In this document: in pieces, positions 45,994 to 56,864 of the stretch
Layout of the letters: every line of letters begins with the position of its first letter
Numbering within the stretch: the first letter of the stretch is position 1
Position numbers and translations under genes: made by a program
Notes under the pieces: generated by a model
What the model saw: only the letters and a program-made list of their open reading frames with translations
Databases searched by the model: none
Told to the model about the DNA's origin: nothing
From: Sepioteuthis lessoniana
Lineage: Eukaryota; Mollusca; Cephalopoda; Myopsida; Loliginidae
DNA length: 64,000 nt
Direction of reading: 5' to 3'
Assembly: GCA_963585895.1 (NCBI GenBank)
Contig: OY757904.1
Location: 71,451,952 to 71,515,951, forward strand

Positions 45994-46044
<51 letters not shown>
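45994..46044. repeat. (TA)n microsatellite
   Basis: TA tract just downstream of the SINE tail. Confidence 0.95.
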
Positions 46045-46046
<2 letters not shown>

Positions 46047-46142
46047 AATTACTATGACTAGAAGATTTGACAAGCACTCGGTGGGACATACGGAAGCGCT
46101 GGACTGCTGTTTCGACCTTATAATGTATCATCAATAGTATAT

Positions 46143-46190
46143 ACCATGGTCTCAACCACTGAAGATCGAACCAGTGGTTGAGATCATGGA
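46143..46190. repeat. Perfect-stem inverted repeat (hairpin)
   Basis: 'ccatggtctcaaccactg' and 'cagtggttgagatcatgg' form an 18-bp stem with one mismatch around a 10-nt loop. It lies 50 bp upstream of a transposase fossil and may be a relic of that element. Confidence 0.85.
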
Positions 46191-46229
46191 ATAGTCAGCT
46201 CATTAATTAAAATTCAGTCCAATATGAGA

Positions 46230-46540
46230 GAGATCAGGAAAAGAAACGACAAAGGATCTATGATTTCCTTAAAGCCGTAATCAAGCAAAAAAAAATTCCG
46301 AAATCATTAGAGTTTCTTTATGGCCTCCATCAAACACAGACCTTAATCCCCTTGATTACGCTATAGGGAGTGTTTTATGCAACTTCCTGTCTAAATATTG
46401 GTTGGCGTAAAACTGCTATTGAGGAGGAATAGAATAAAATGTCTGAACAATTTATTTTGGAGGCATTCATATCGTTTCAAAGGCGTTTGAATGCAAAATT
46501 TGAGAATATATTGGATTTTTTAAAAAATTAGAATTAATCT
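46230..46540 (+). pseudogene. Tc1/mariner-superfamily transposase C-terminal fossil
   Basis: Plus-strand translation gives LWPPSNTDLNPLDYAIGSVL starting at 46319, the classic 'WPxxSPDLNPLDYxIWSVL' block, here with Trp to Gly. After a frameshift it gives EE(stop)NKMSEQFILEAFISFQRRLNAKFENI, the usual C-terminal helix. The Asp in TDLNPLD is retained. The spacing group (DD34D, DD37D or other) cannot be judged because the upstream catalytic residues are not visible. Confidence 0.75.
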
Positions 46541-46544
46541 TGTT

Positions 46545-47070
46545 TTATAACATAATAATATTATTATGATAGGGTCATTTATTATTATACAAGAATATTC
46601 CTAGTTTTTCTTCCGTTTACTGTAAGCTAAAATACTTCGAAGAGTTCTGGCGACCAAAGGATATTTATGGTCACTCAGACTTCTGTGAAAACTCACCAGG
46701 TAAAACCGGTGTGAAAATCTCACAATGAGCAAAAACGATTAATTTAGATTATATCTTTACCCATTCATTTTCTGAATACAAAGGGAATTATTTACATTAA
46801 TTCAGCCTTTGAGTCATGGCCACAAGAATTTATTCAATCTTAAACCCCAGCCATATTTCTATTCATTAGGAAACTTAAAAAGCAAATGTTCCCATTCCCT
46901 TCGTGATTATTACAGTAAAAATAAAAGTAAAAATGACTGTCTTCAAATATATGAAAAATAAAACTATAAAAAATACAAAAAAAATAATAATCACGTCATT
47001 TCGTTTACTTGATTTGCGATTAGTGCCCGTTGGCGGCTGACTGCAGACTAAAAGAGTTCTCCAAGTCAAG
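46545..47070. other. No recognisable feature
   Basis: AT-rich DNA. Nothing was identified. Confidence 0.5.
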
Positions 47071-47446
47071 AGGTTTACACTATATTTCTTTTCTTTTTTT
47101 TCCTTTTTTTCTTTTTTTTTTTTTCAATCGCTAGACTGACTGATTGAGACAATGATTCTTCAAGTTGAACGGCCATTTCAACAGACTTTTTGATGAGGTT
47201 GACTTTGTTACGTCTGATTTCTAACCGCTGATATTTCAATAGTGATTGAGTAGAAAAAAGGCTACTTTGTTTTGACTTACGTAATTGACCAGCACACACA
47301 CCCATAACCACACCCATACGCACGCACGTGCATACGTATGGGTGAGGTTGTGGTTTAGATCATATAGGAAATAATGCATAGAATTGGTATTTATTAATCG
47401 ACATGTTTAAGTAAATCAAAAATTCGAACCCTCAAAAATGTTCAAG

Positions 47447-47466
47447 ACACACACACACACACACAA
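47447..47466. repeat. (CA)n microsatellite
   Basis: Short CA run. Cryptic CA-rich sequence continues to 47530. Confidence 0.85.
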
Positions 47467-47530
47467 AATGTATGCACATAAACACAGGCTCATACATACA
47501 CCCCCACAAGTACACTTAAACACACTGAGA

Positions 47531-47535
47531 TTATA

Positions 47536-47584
<49 letters not shown>
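47531..47584. repeat. (TA)n microsatellite
   Basis: TA tract with one TG interruption. Confidence 0.95.
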
Positions 47585-47586
<2 letters not shown>

Positions 47587-47867
47587 TTTAAGAAAAACAA
47601 CAAAACCGGTCACATACTCCCAACTCCAGTTTAACTGGACCAAAGAATACTATATATATTGCAACACGTAAAAAAATCAGATATATAATGGCCAATAATT
47701 CTAAGTAAATCAGAATCAGGTAAAATCCCCCCCCCCAAAAAAAAATCTGAACACATAGAGTGTTTGTTATTGATTTAAAACTCTCACACTGTGTGTGTGT
47801 ATGCATCACATTATTAATGTGTAATATATGCCTTGACTTTTAAGCAGGTTGAGGGTTTGGTTTCTTC

Positions 47868-48072
47868 TTTTTTTGTTTAATCGCTCAATCTTTGTATGTT
47901 ATTTAATGCCAAAGTCATTCTCGTAGAAGAACAGGAGTAGTACTATTTGACCCATACCTGGGAGGATAAGGGGGTTCATACCTTTCCCAAGGGTATTTGC
48001 CCGACAGTGAGCGTACGAACTCACTAGGCTTCTGCAGACCATTGCTTTAACCATTACACAACGAGAACCCCC
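47868..48072 (-). repeat. tRNA-derived SINE, full length, best head
   Basis: On the minus strand: 'gttctcgttgtgtaatggttaaagcaatggtctgc' (A-box region), then GAGTTCGTACGCTC (B box), body 'cccttgggaaaggtatgaacccccttatcctcccaggtatgggtcaaatag', and tail 'gactttggcattaaataacatacaaagattgagcgattaaac'. The head looks tRNA-like but lacks a matching 3' acceptor strand, so it is a SINE and not a tRNA gene. Confidence 0.75.
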
Positions 48073-48074
48073 CC

Positions 48075-48570
48075 TACGCATGTAGAGAAATCCATCTTAG
48101 AAATAAATTACAGAATGAATTTTATCCGTTTAAGTTTTAATTTTGATAGAATTAACGATCAATAAATACAAAGTACTCAGTTCAATAAGAAAGTAAATCT
48201 CCCTTATGTATGATTAACAATTAATAAATGTAAAATGAATTTTATTAGACACTCCTGCAACGAAATACTCCTTCGTTTATAACATGGCTTTTAATCTCAA
48301 GAAATTTAACAATAAACTGTGGTGAACATAGTAAACTGCAAAAGTAAACTCAAAGAATAGTATTACGAGATTAGAAATGTCCATGCACAAGAACAATATC
48401 ATCATCATGGACTATACTAAGAATACTAAAATAACTAATTCAGTAAGAATGAACACTAAATAATTGATTTTGACGAGATACTCCAGTCTATGACAATAAA
48501 TATTAATGAGGAAAAATCTATTAGTTGTCTAAATTTCTGAGACGAAGCTTCATGATATTTGTTTGTAAAA
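48075..48570. other. No recognisable feature
   Basis: AT-rich DNA. Nothing was identified. Confidence 0.5.
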
Positions 48571-48575
48571 TTTTT

Positions 48576-48792
48576 CGGACTATTGTCTTCGTCTTTATTG
48601 TATCTTCCGGCTATCCTCAGGTGTCCCCTGTTTATCTAGCCATAGCAATGATTTAACCTGGGAAATCATTTTAAAAGTTTCCTATGTTGAATCATTTCTA
48701 TGCCTAGATAAACAGGAAACACCTGAAGAAGGCCAGAGGATACAGCAGCCGAAACATTGTGAAAAAACAATAAAGACGAAGACAATAGTCTG
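48576..48792. mobile_element. Palindromic MITE-like / foldback element
   Basis: The left arm 'cggactattgtcttcgtctttattg...tcaggtgtcccctgtttatctagccatagcaatgattt' is mirrored by 'aaatcatttctatgcctagataaacaggaaacacctga...caataaagacgaagacaatagtctg'. The arms are about 80-100 bp and the central spacer only about 35 bp. The right arm carries about 20 extra bases (agccgaaacattgtgaaaaaac). No coding capacity. Class unknown; a clear target duplication was not found. Confidence 0.8.
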
Positions 48793-49004
48793 AAAACTCT
48801 AATTGAGGAAAAGTCTATCTTTTATAAATTTCTACAGCTATTCTAGCATAGTCTACGGTTCAATCAAAACGAATATTATCATCAACATTATCATCGTCAT
48901 TATTGAAGTGTGTCAATAGACGTATTCTTTTGACTTTCTCTCTCTCCTCTCTCTCTCTCTCTCTCCCTCTCCCTTTCACCATCCGTCTTTACAAGCTATA
49001 AATC

Positions 49005-50040
49005 TTGGTAAGCCATCCAGATGTTACTCGGTGTTTGTACGATTTTTTTCTGGTCGGTTAACACCGGTGCCCTTGTGTCCTTATAAGAACATTGCTCATG
49101 AGTTCGTTCATACATCCCCAGTACGTATTGATTGTCTTACTTTGATTGCTTATAGATGGGTATGTGTTCGTATAGCTGCTGTTTTATAGGATGCTGCTTC
49201 CAAGATCTGTTTAAAAGAACACGGAACATCTTTTTGTCGCTACAATCTAATTTTTTCACCAATCGTTTATTTATGATCTATTTAAGTGGTGAAAACGTAC
49301 AGTAGTAGTGACATGGCAACATCTTTTTAAAAATCTGTTTAGCTTAATGATGATAATCAACAAAATTATTATAAGAATATATTCTTTTAGTAAACAGAAA
49401 CTTAAGAAGTTATCTTCCAACTAGATTCAAAGGATTTACTAAAATTTTGTTGCAAGATGTGGCTCAAGGACATCTGAATGGGGTACCCAATGAGACTCGA
49501 GCTCACTCGTGAAGGTTTGCTCGTCTAGTTTGCTAACCATTACACCACCGATTGCGTCCTTACCAACCGCCTTCAGCAACGTGATTAATATTAGTTATTG
49601 CTTTTTGTCAATTCATCAGAATGTAGTCTATTCGTCGTACTTTTATTTTTGTTTTTTATTGATAATGTCCGAATAAAACACCTTCCTTGGTTTCGTTTAT
49701 TTGAGACTTTCCAGTTGTAAATGTTATTCTTGTTCTAATGTGCTGGTTCTGTTTGCATTTTCTCCGTCAAAACCATTTTTCCAAGACTATCTGATCCATG
49801 GATCAAACTACTTCATGAATGGCTTCCTACCAGGTGTAATCACGACTTCTACATTATGCTGTCTTAGTTTTCTTCCTTGAAGTTCTTAAAAATAGTTTCG
49901 TTAGATATATAATCAACCTTAGTATGTTTGCTAGGTTCACCTGTATTGGCCAACTGGCCTTGCGTTACTGGTTTTACGTTTAAGAAACAGTCATGTGTGT
50001 TGAAGGCCCTGATTAGTCCTTCTTGGTCGCACAGAGAAAT
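49005..50040 (-). pseudogene. Very old APE-type LINE remains
   Basis: At 49030-49260 the plus strand tracks the C-terminal RT region of the LINE at 4614: 'cttgtgtccttataagaacattgctcatgagttcgttcatacatccccag', then 'tgtgttcgtatagctgctgttttataggatgctgcttcc'. At 49600-50040 the minus strand reads fragments such as SLCDQEGLIRAFNTHDCFLN, SKHTKVDYISNET and RRIDYILMN, which resemble an APE endonuclease. It is not certain that both parts belong to one insertion. Confidence 0.45.
49480..49560 (-). repeat. tRNA-derived SINE head
   Basis: Minus strand: 'ggtggtgtaatggttagcaaactagacgagc' and GAGCTCGAGTCTC, a spacing of about 45 bp as in a tRNA. The would-be acceptor ends (ggacgca and gggtacc) do not pair. 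Confidence 0.65.
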
Positions 50041-50052
50041 TCATAACGTCCC

Positions 50053-50116
<64 letters not shown>

Positions 50117-50121
50117 AGTGT

Positions 50122-50158
<37 letters not shown>
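50053..50158. repeat. Compound (TA)n(TG)n microsatellite
   Basis: TA run to about 50107, then TG run with few interruptions. Confidence 0.95.
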
Positions 50159-50159
<1 letters not shown>

Positions 50160-50161
<2 letters not shown>

Positions 50162-50500
50162 CAATACAAAAAATGATGAAAAAGATATTCAAAGAACTTA
50201 TTTATGTATATATGAAAATATCCCATCGTTTCTTTCTTTAGTAAACCATCTTCCAAGCAAATATGAAGTAAAAAATTTTCATTCTAAAATTATTTTCATT
50301 TGAAACAAATTTTCGGATGAAGCATTATAACATCGCTTATGATAGCTCATAATCAAAAATAAATTAATACATTATCTTAAAATTTAGCTGCTTTTGTTTG
50401 CTTGAATTTGTTTATTTTTTCTGCATATTATTATATAAACAATCGGATTTTGAAAATATTTTCGTTAATATAAAAGAGTCAGTAAATGTTCCTAGAGTTG
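50160..50500. other. No recognisable feature
   Basis: AT-rich DNA. Nothing was identified. Confidence 0.5.
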
Positions 50501-50504
50501 TTCA

Positions 50505-50720
50505 AGACAGCAAGTAGCCTTCTTGTGTTGTTCTTATCAGGACTTTTTCAATGCGTTAATGTCAATTTAGTGCATCCATATAGTAGTATGGACACACCTA
50601 AAATTTGGAAGAAATCCGGTTTTTTTCATTGAATTGATCAAACTTCACCATTATTAAATATCTGTCGATTGCATTCGACGACTTCGCTAAGCATACGTTG
50701 TAATCTTTTTCAGAAGATGA
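50505..50720 (-). pseudogene. Decayed APE-type LINE fragment
   Basis: 'cttcttgtgttgttcttatcaggactttttcaatg', 'ttagtgcatccatatagtagtatggacacacc', 'tggaagaaatccggtttttttcattgaattgatcaaac' follow the order of 4950-5090 in LINE copy 1. Confidence 0.65.
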
Positions 50721-50984
50721 GATGTTGTTTACCGAGGCATGGTCACTGGTTCACTATTTTTTTATGCTCGGCACTTAGGATGGAAAAAAATGGATGGGAG
50801 CTTCACAAGAAGACTTCGTGCTGTGGAGGAAATGCTGAAAAAAAAAAACCCTACGAAGCAAATACTGTTAGGCCACTTAACTAGTATCTAAACAAAACAT
50901 TCATATTAGATGAACAATATATGCGGGGTACCGCTGAAAAGATAACGAGAGGCCATGAATAGGGATGGATGGAAAGAGAGCGAG

Positions 50985-50987
<3 letters not shown>

Positions 50988-51043
<56 letters not shown>
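50988..51043. repeat. (TA)n microsatellite
   Basis: TA tract. (GA)n and a (GAT)n run (51089-51113) follow. Confidence 0.95.
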
Positions 51044-51046
<3 letters not shown>

Positions 51047-51142
51047 TGGGGATGGAGAGAGAGAGAGTTAGGGAATCCCATGCTGATAGCATGATGATGA
51101 TGATGATGATGATAAATTATATATTTTTTGTGTTTAGACAGT

Positions 51143-52130
51143 TTTTTTGTGTTGCCCAGTCAGCTTGGGTTGTAGAATACACCGACTGCTTCTCTGCGGA
51201 GGGGTAAGACCCCCCCAACGAGTGTCCTGGATATGACACTAAATAATCTGATGGTGAGGTTCCACCAATGCTGGAGCTTTGGGCAATGCGGAGCACCCCT
51301 TCATTGCCATCGCTCCCAAGTCAACTCTGGCCCGGAGTGGTAGCACCTATCAATGGGTTAAATAGAACTAAACCGTGCTTCTTTTACTATACTGATTTTT
51401 GAATTTAAACTGCGTATTTATGCTAAACTGAATTGTTTAAAATGGAACTGTTTTGACGTTGGAACTGCGTACTTGTGCTGAACTGAATTGCTCGAAATGG
51501 AACTGTTTTTGACGTCTAAACTGCGTACTTATGCTGAACTGAATTATCTGAAATAAAAGTGTTTGACATTTAACTCTGTGTATTGCCCAGTCAGCTGGGG
51601 CTGTAGAATACACTGACTGTACCTCTTCAGAGGGGTAAGACCCCCCCTAACGGGTGTCCTGATTATGACACTAAACAATCTGATGGTGAGGTTCCAGTAA
51701 TGCTGGAGCCTTGGGGAGTACTCCTTCATTGCCATCGCTCCCAGGTCCACTCTGGCCCGAAGTGGTAGCACCTGATAAGGGTCCTATCTATGGGTTAAAT
51801 AGAATTAACAGCATACTTATGCTAAAATTAATTGTCTGAGTAAAACTGAATAGTTTGAAATAGAAATGACTTTTACAATTAAACCGTACTTACATTTAAA
51901 CTGGGTGCCTATGCTTAACTGAATTATTTGAAATAGAACTGTTTTTCGACATTAAAACTGTATTTACACTTAATTGTTACATACAACTGCTTGAATAATT
52001 AGAAATGGAAAATTTTTTGACCATTAAACTGTGTACTTATGCTAAACTGAATTGTTTTAAATAGAACTGATTATTTGGATAAAAATGGATTTGGCATTAA
52101 ATAACCTACAAAGGATGATATGCCATAAAA
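51143..52130 (+). mobile_element. Composite head-VNTR-tail repeat, dimeric head
   Basis: Head 1 (51143-51365): 'gcccagtcagcttgggttgtagaatacaccgactgc', 'cccccaacgagtgtcctggatatgacact', 'ctgatggtgaggttcca', 'cttcattgccatcgctccca', 'atgggttaaatagaact'. It is followed by about 4 minisatellite units (period ~55 bp, 'actgcgtacttatgctaaactgaattg...gaaatggaactgtttttgac'), head 2 (51583-51800), further units to about 52060, and the SINE-type tail 'atggatttggcattaaataacctacaaaggatgatatgccataaaaatc'. No ORF. Transcription and mobilisation in trans are inferred. Confidence 0.8.
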
Positions 52131-52507
52131 ATCAACCAACTGAATCAACCAACAGTGGCTGTGATAGTACACAGCTTAAATTTGTTGATGACCAATGAAT
52201 AAACAGTTGGTTTACATAATAGAGAGCTGTTCTTCAAATTTCTTCACGTGAATACTCTTTTTTGTTTTAACAATTCTTAATTTGGGCTTATTTAGGGTCA
52301 TTTACGAAATTTTGATATCAATCAGTTTACCGTGCTTAAATTAATAGAGCAGAAAGGGCAGAAGTATTTGCTGAACGTGTCAATGAAATCAATTCAGCTT
52401 TTTTTCTTCTCAATACAATTCATTTTAAATATTTTATAAATTTTATGAAGGAATAACTTTTAATTATTTCACAAAATAAATGATTTTTTAAACACACACT
52501 CACACAC

Positions 52508-53235
52508 ACTTGCCAGTCAGCTGGGGCTGTAGAATACACAGACTGCTTTTCTGCAGAGTAGTAGGACCCCCCCCAATAAGTGTCCGGTATATGACACGAA
52601 ACAATCTAATAGTGAGGCTTCAGTAATGCAGGAGCTTTCGGGAATGCGGATTACCCCTTCATTGCCATCATTCCCAGGTCCACTCAGGCCTAAAGGGTTA
52701 ACAACTGATAGAGTTCTATCTATGAATCAAACAAAACTAAACGGTGTACTTATGCTAAAATGATTTGCTTGAAACAGAATTGTTTTGACACTTAAACTGC
52801 GTACTTCATTTAAACTGCATACTTCACTTAAACTGCGTACTTATGCAAAACTGAATTGTTGAAAGTAGAAATGTTTTGACATTCTATTGCGTACTTATGC
52901 TAAACTAAATTGCTCGAAATGGAACTGCTTTTGTATGCTAAACTGAATTGTTTGAAATGGGTTTTTGACATTGAAATTATACTTATGCTAAACTTATTTT
53001 TTTGTAATAGAACTGTTTTTATATTCAACCGTATGTAAAGAGATACTATGCTTCTACTAAACAGAACCGCTTGAAATAGAACTGTTTGTCTAAACTGCAG
53101 TGTTTGAAAAAGATATCTTTTCGCAAATAAATTGTGTACTTATGCTAAAATTATTCGTTTGAAATAGATCTGTTCATTTGTATAAAAATGGATTTGGCAT
53201 TTAGTAACCTACAAAAATTAATACGTCATAAAACC
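52508..53235 (+). mobile_element. Composite head-VNTR-tail repeat, canonical copy
   Basis: Head 52508-52735 ('gccagtcagctggggctgtagaatacacagactgc' onward), minisatellite 52736-53165 (about 8 units of varied length, including a short internal triplication 'aaactgc(gt/at)acttcattt' near 52795-52840), tail 53170-53235 ('aaaatggatttggcatttagtaacctacaaaaattaatacgtcataaaa'). This gives the module order with one head, one array and one tail. Confidence 0.8.
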
Positions 53236-53319
53236 CTAACAAATAGATTAACACACCAACTCACACACACGCAAACTCCTCAAACACACAGACACAGACA
53301 TTAGAATATACAAAAACAG

Positions 53320-53362
<43 letters not shown>
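53320..53362. repeat. (TA)n microsatellite
   Basis: TA tract. Confidence 0.95.
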
Positions 53363-53365
<3 letters not shown>

Positions 53366-53544
53366 CACGCATGTGTGTGAGAGTGTATATTTCATATTCC
53401 TCTTCATGCACATATCTCTGTGGTAATGTGCGTGTATCTGCATACTCACACTGGTTTAAGCAATTGTAATTAGCGTAACGATTACTGACATTGAACATGG
53501 AGTCGAAAACCTGAATTAATTCCCAGAACGAATTTGAAGTATTT

Positions 53545-53640
53545 CACTTCACGCATATACCCAATGGAAATGCTTGAAACCGTCTGTTCCTACTCCAACT
53601 ATGGGTAAAAGGTAGAGAAAGCTTGGCTCTTGATCCTTGG
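53545..53640 (+). repeat. SINE body fragment
   Basis: 'acttcacgcatatacccaatggaaatgcttgaaaccgtctgttcctactccaactatgggtaaaaggta' is the SINE body without head or tail. Confidence 0.55.
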
Positions 53641-53840
53641 TACGCCAATCTGTCAACGAAAAGGGAAACTTTGACTTAATAACATCTTTATATGACATAG
53701 CTGTACCAAATAGACGTTGTAATGTTACACACCCAATGTACTGTTGTACCTCCGCGTGCTCGAACGCGTTAATGGTTGAATCGATTCGTTTTAAGTAGTC
53801 GTCGGGCCCTATTTTAACTTCGCCGTGGGAAAAGTTGACG
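53640..53840 (-). pseudogene. Unidentified coding-like fragment
   Basis: A minus-strand open stretch reading HGEVKIGPDDYLKRIDSTIN, AFEHAEVQQYIGCVTLQRLF, GTAMSYKDVIKSKFPFSLTDWRTKD. Composition and GC content are protein-like and unlike neighbouring chance frames. The downstream residues are SINE sequence read through. I do not recognise the family. It may be a fragment of a retroelement gag or ORF1, or a stranded host exon. No donor or acceptor site is convincing. Confidence 0.35.
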
Positions 53841-53844
53841 AACA

Positions 53845-56205
53845 CACAACAAAAAAAGTTTATTTGCCAGTGCACTTTTTAAGTAGTCACCGAGAGAAAG
53901 AAACAGCGTATGAGAACTTAGTCGCCTGCGTTAGCTGGACAAAGAGAACAACGTGTTCTGAGGAGAAAGAGAGAGCAGACACAGACCTTAGATTTTCTTT
54001 CTCTATTTTCTTGTAGTTTTAACATGTTTGTTTGCTGCTTTCATTTTCACAGGTTCGCATCTGGTGTGAGACCTGTTTACAGAGATCACTCCAAAACTGG
54101 GGACCGTAATTTTCGTCTGTTTTTACATTTTTGTGACTAGTATTCAACTCACTGTCTTTAACTCATCGCGTCTTGCTGCTAACTTTTTCAAAACTGTGTC
54201 TCCCCCTCCTTCCGCCTGGAGTCGGAGGGAGAACATATCCGTTTCAGTTGGTTTTACACCTGCGTACATTTTTCCAGTTTTTTCTAGTTTTTTTAATATC
54301 CATAGTATTTATGGCTTTTTTTTCTTCTGTCTGTCTGTCTCTCTCTCTATCCAGAAATCTCCTCTCATTCTCTCTATAACTTAGACCTACCATAACACGT
54401 AACAGCACTCTTAAAGAATTGAGTTTGTGTTACAACCAATTCGTAGTGAATGAGTAGGATAAATACACACACTTATGTACGAGTGTGAGACATTATTCGT
54501 AGTTATGAATGAGCGTGAAAAGTCCATAAATGCATGACTTGGCACAACACTTCAGGCTGGTATTTCTTAATTTAAATGTAGTTATTATTTGATTCTTTTT
54601 TCATTTTCCATGTTTGCAAGTGTGGTTTTACTTGGAAAAATATCTAAGGCCCCCGTAGTCACCAACCACCTAAAAGTATTAACTTACTATGTTTAGTTCC
54701 TCTTCAGTCGTCTTAACTTATATCTTTTCTCCAGCTAACTCTACACCGAATATTTTATGCTAACAATCATTCCTTCTTTTTGAATTTCGTTTTTATATTT
54801 TTTCATTTATCAATACGGCTCCTTTCCATTTATTTAACTGTGCATTTACTCTCATAGACGATTTTTTGTATAAGTCTTTAGTCGAGCGTCTTTCATTTTT
54901 ATACTCTTTCATTCAACCTTTAATTCTGTAGGGATGAGTATTCCCCCAAATCCATGAATTTATTACAGGAAATATATCAACCAAATAAAAAAAGGATTTT
55001 GCTTTATGTTTGTCTCTCTTTGCGTTTAAGAATTCATACAATTATTGCTGGGGTTGACTTAGGGAAGAGTTTATCCTAATTCAATTCATCTAGTACAGGC
55101 ATAATCTTTGAAGTTTTGAGTGTAGAATCCTCCATTTAAAAATAAAAGAAATATGGTAAAAGAGCTTTGTAAAAACAGAGAAAAAGGATCCCTGCCAAGG
55201 ACTTTTCTATAACATAAAGAAATTTCAGTGAGTGCTGTATTTCCTGCGGTATTCGAAGAGATTTCTTGTCTTTGCATTAGCTGAGCCATACCAAGGAAAT
55301 CTGAAATAAAACGGAAAGGTTTTATGAAGGGAAAACTCTATAGAATTCTTGTAGATGTTCGGCGATATCTATCTTCATTGTTAACGAAGAATGATCCAAG
55401 CTGCTCAAACATTCAAAAGAATATATATCCTTTAAAGAAATATTCAGAAATGAAGACTCTAAGGACCCGCTGTCAGCTATAAAAAGTTATGGAAGATAAG
55501 AAATACAATGATTTTTTGAGAAGGTAACCTATAAATGTTTATCTGTTTTTGTTTTTTTTTCTTCATATTTTAACTGGAAGTGTTTATGGAAGGTATCATT
55601 GAAAAAAAAAAACTTTGAAATAGAGATGTTATGGTCAGATAATGTCTTAGATAGTTTTGACATGCAGATGAAATAGAAGATTGCTTGGTTTATTGGAGTC
55701 AAAAGAAAAAAAAATAATACTGGGATTTTTTTTAATACCTTGCCAAGGAGATATTTTACAAATTATAAGTTGGGTGTGGTTGAAAGATACACTTCCAGAA
55801 GAAAGACAGAAAGATAATTAGAGAAGGACTGAGTGAGATAGAGAGAGAGAGAGTAGAAAAAGAAAACCTTAAGAGTGTAATGGATAAGATCATCTGCTTT
55901 AGTAATACCAAGATGACTGTTTCATATGCTGATAAATGTTGGTACGCCTCTTTTAGTCTTTAAAGTGTCTTCAGTGGTTAAGCACGTCCCCATCGCAGCA
56001 GCTTCACACCTACTGTACTCAGTGAACTTATCAAAGGTGTAACTGTAGAAATGAATGCTGTTTCCACTGAATAATGAATATGTTTGAAAGAGTCGAAAAG
56101 ATGCCCTTTTTGATTTGTTAAGAATATACGTCAGGGTGTCTCTTTATCTTATTGCTTATATATATCAAGTACATATACATAGTTTTTTTCCAAGTTTCTA
56201 TCTGC
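53845..56205. other. No recognisable feature
   Basis: About 2.3 kb, AT-rich, with a short (TCTG)/(CTCT) run near 54330-54345 and (GA)n near 55835-55852. Confidence 0.5.
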
Positions 56206-56209
56206 ACCC

Positions 56210-56210
<1 letters not shown>

Positions 56211-56246
<36 letters not shown>
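56211..56246. repeat. (TA)n microsatellite
   Basis: TA tract. Confidence 0.95.
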
Positions 56247-56484
56247 GATTAAAATCTAAGGCTGGATGAGTTTTTAATCAGTAAAAATCATAACACAAAA
56301 TTACAGAGCACAACGACGGTATTTTTCAAGAATAACAATAGGCAAAAACAGGAAAAAACAAAAAAAAACAAAACAAAAAGATCACTATTAAGAATTTAAC
56401 GCTTTAGAAGTTAAAATGAGTTCATATGCAACTCTTCTGACTCTTTTCAAATATGTATTCTTTCCATTTATTACTCTTTTAAGG

Positions 56485-56690
56485 AAAACACCTAGTTGGT
56501 GGCGCTTAGAATATCATTACTGCGTCTTCCGTAAAGAGGTAAACTCCCTCAAAAAATTGGGTAGTTCTGGTTGTAACACTAAATCATGTGATGGCGAGTC
56601 TCTTGTTTTTGGGATTTGTATAATGTTGAATGCACCTTCATTGCCATTATTTTTTGATTGGTCGTACATGCCTATGTGTCAAATAGTTCT
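56485..56690 (+). repeat. Decayed composite-repeat head
   Basis: 'gcttagaatatcattactgcgtcttccgtaaagaggtaaactccctc', 'taacactaaatcatgtgatggcgag' and 'tgaatgcaccttcattgccatt' retain head landmarks. The overlapping plus-strand open frame is therefore not a gene. Confidence 0.55.
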
Positions 56691-56746
56691 CTTTAAAAAC
56701 TATTTGCATTCGATAGGATTGTAATTAAGCCCTCAAAGAACATCAA

Positions 56747-56749
<3 letters not shown>

Positions 56750-56787
<38 letters not shown>
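56750..56787. repeat. (TA)n microsatellite
   Basis: TA tract. Confidence 0.95.
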
Positions 56788-56789
<2 letters not shown>

Positions 56790-56864
56790 TACAGACTGAA
56801 TGCAATTGCTTCACCTCTAGACATAAAATAAACCTAGATTGTATGACTTGGCATTGAATTCAGT

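Noticed and set aside
46875-47323. Lys-rich ORF near 47075-47323
   Set aside because: Its lysines come from a T-rich run on the plus strand. There is no conserved motif.
49480-49560. A genuine tRNA gene (also 17395-17495 and 47868-48072)
   Set aside because: A and B boxes are present, but the acceptor ends do not pair and SINE body or tail sequence follows, so these are SINE heads.
50881-51081. Overlapping minus-strand ORFs near 51 kb as signal-bearing proteins
   Set aside because: They are made almost wholly of (TA)n and (GA)n translation.
51143-53235. CRISPR-like array from the ~55-bp repeats
   Set aside because: Units are contiguous, without unique spacers, in an evidently eukaryotic sequence. 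It is a minisatellite.
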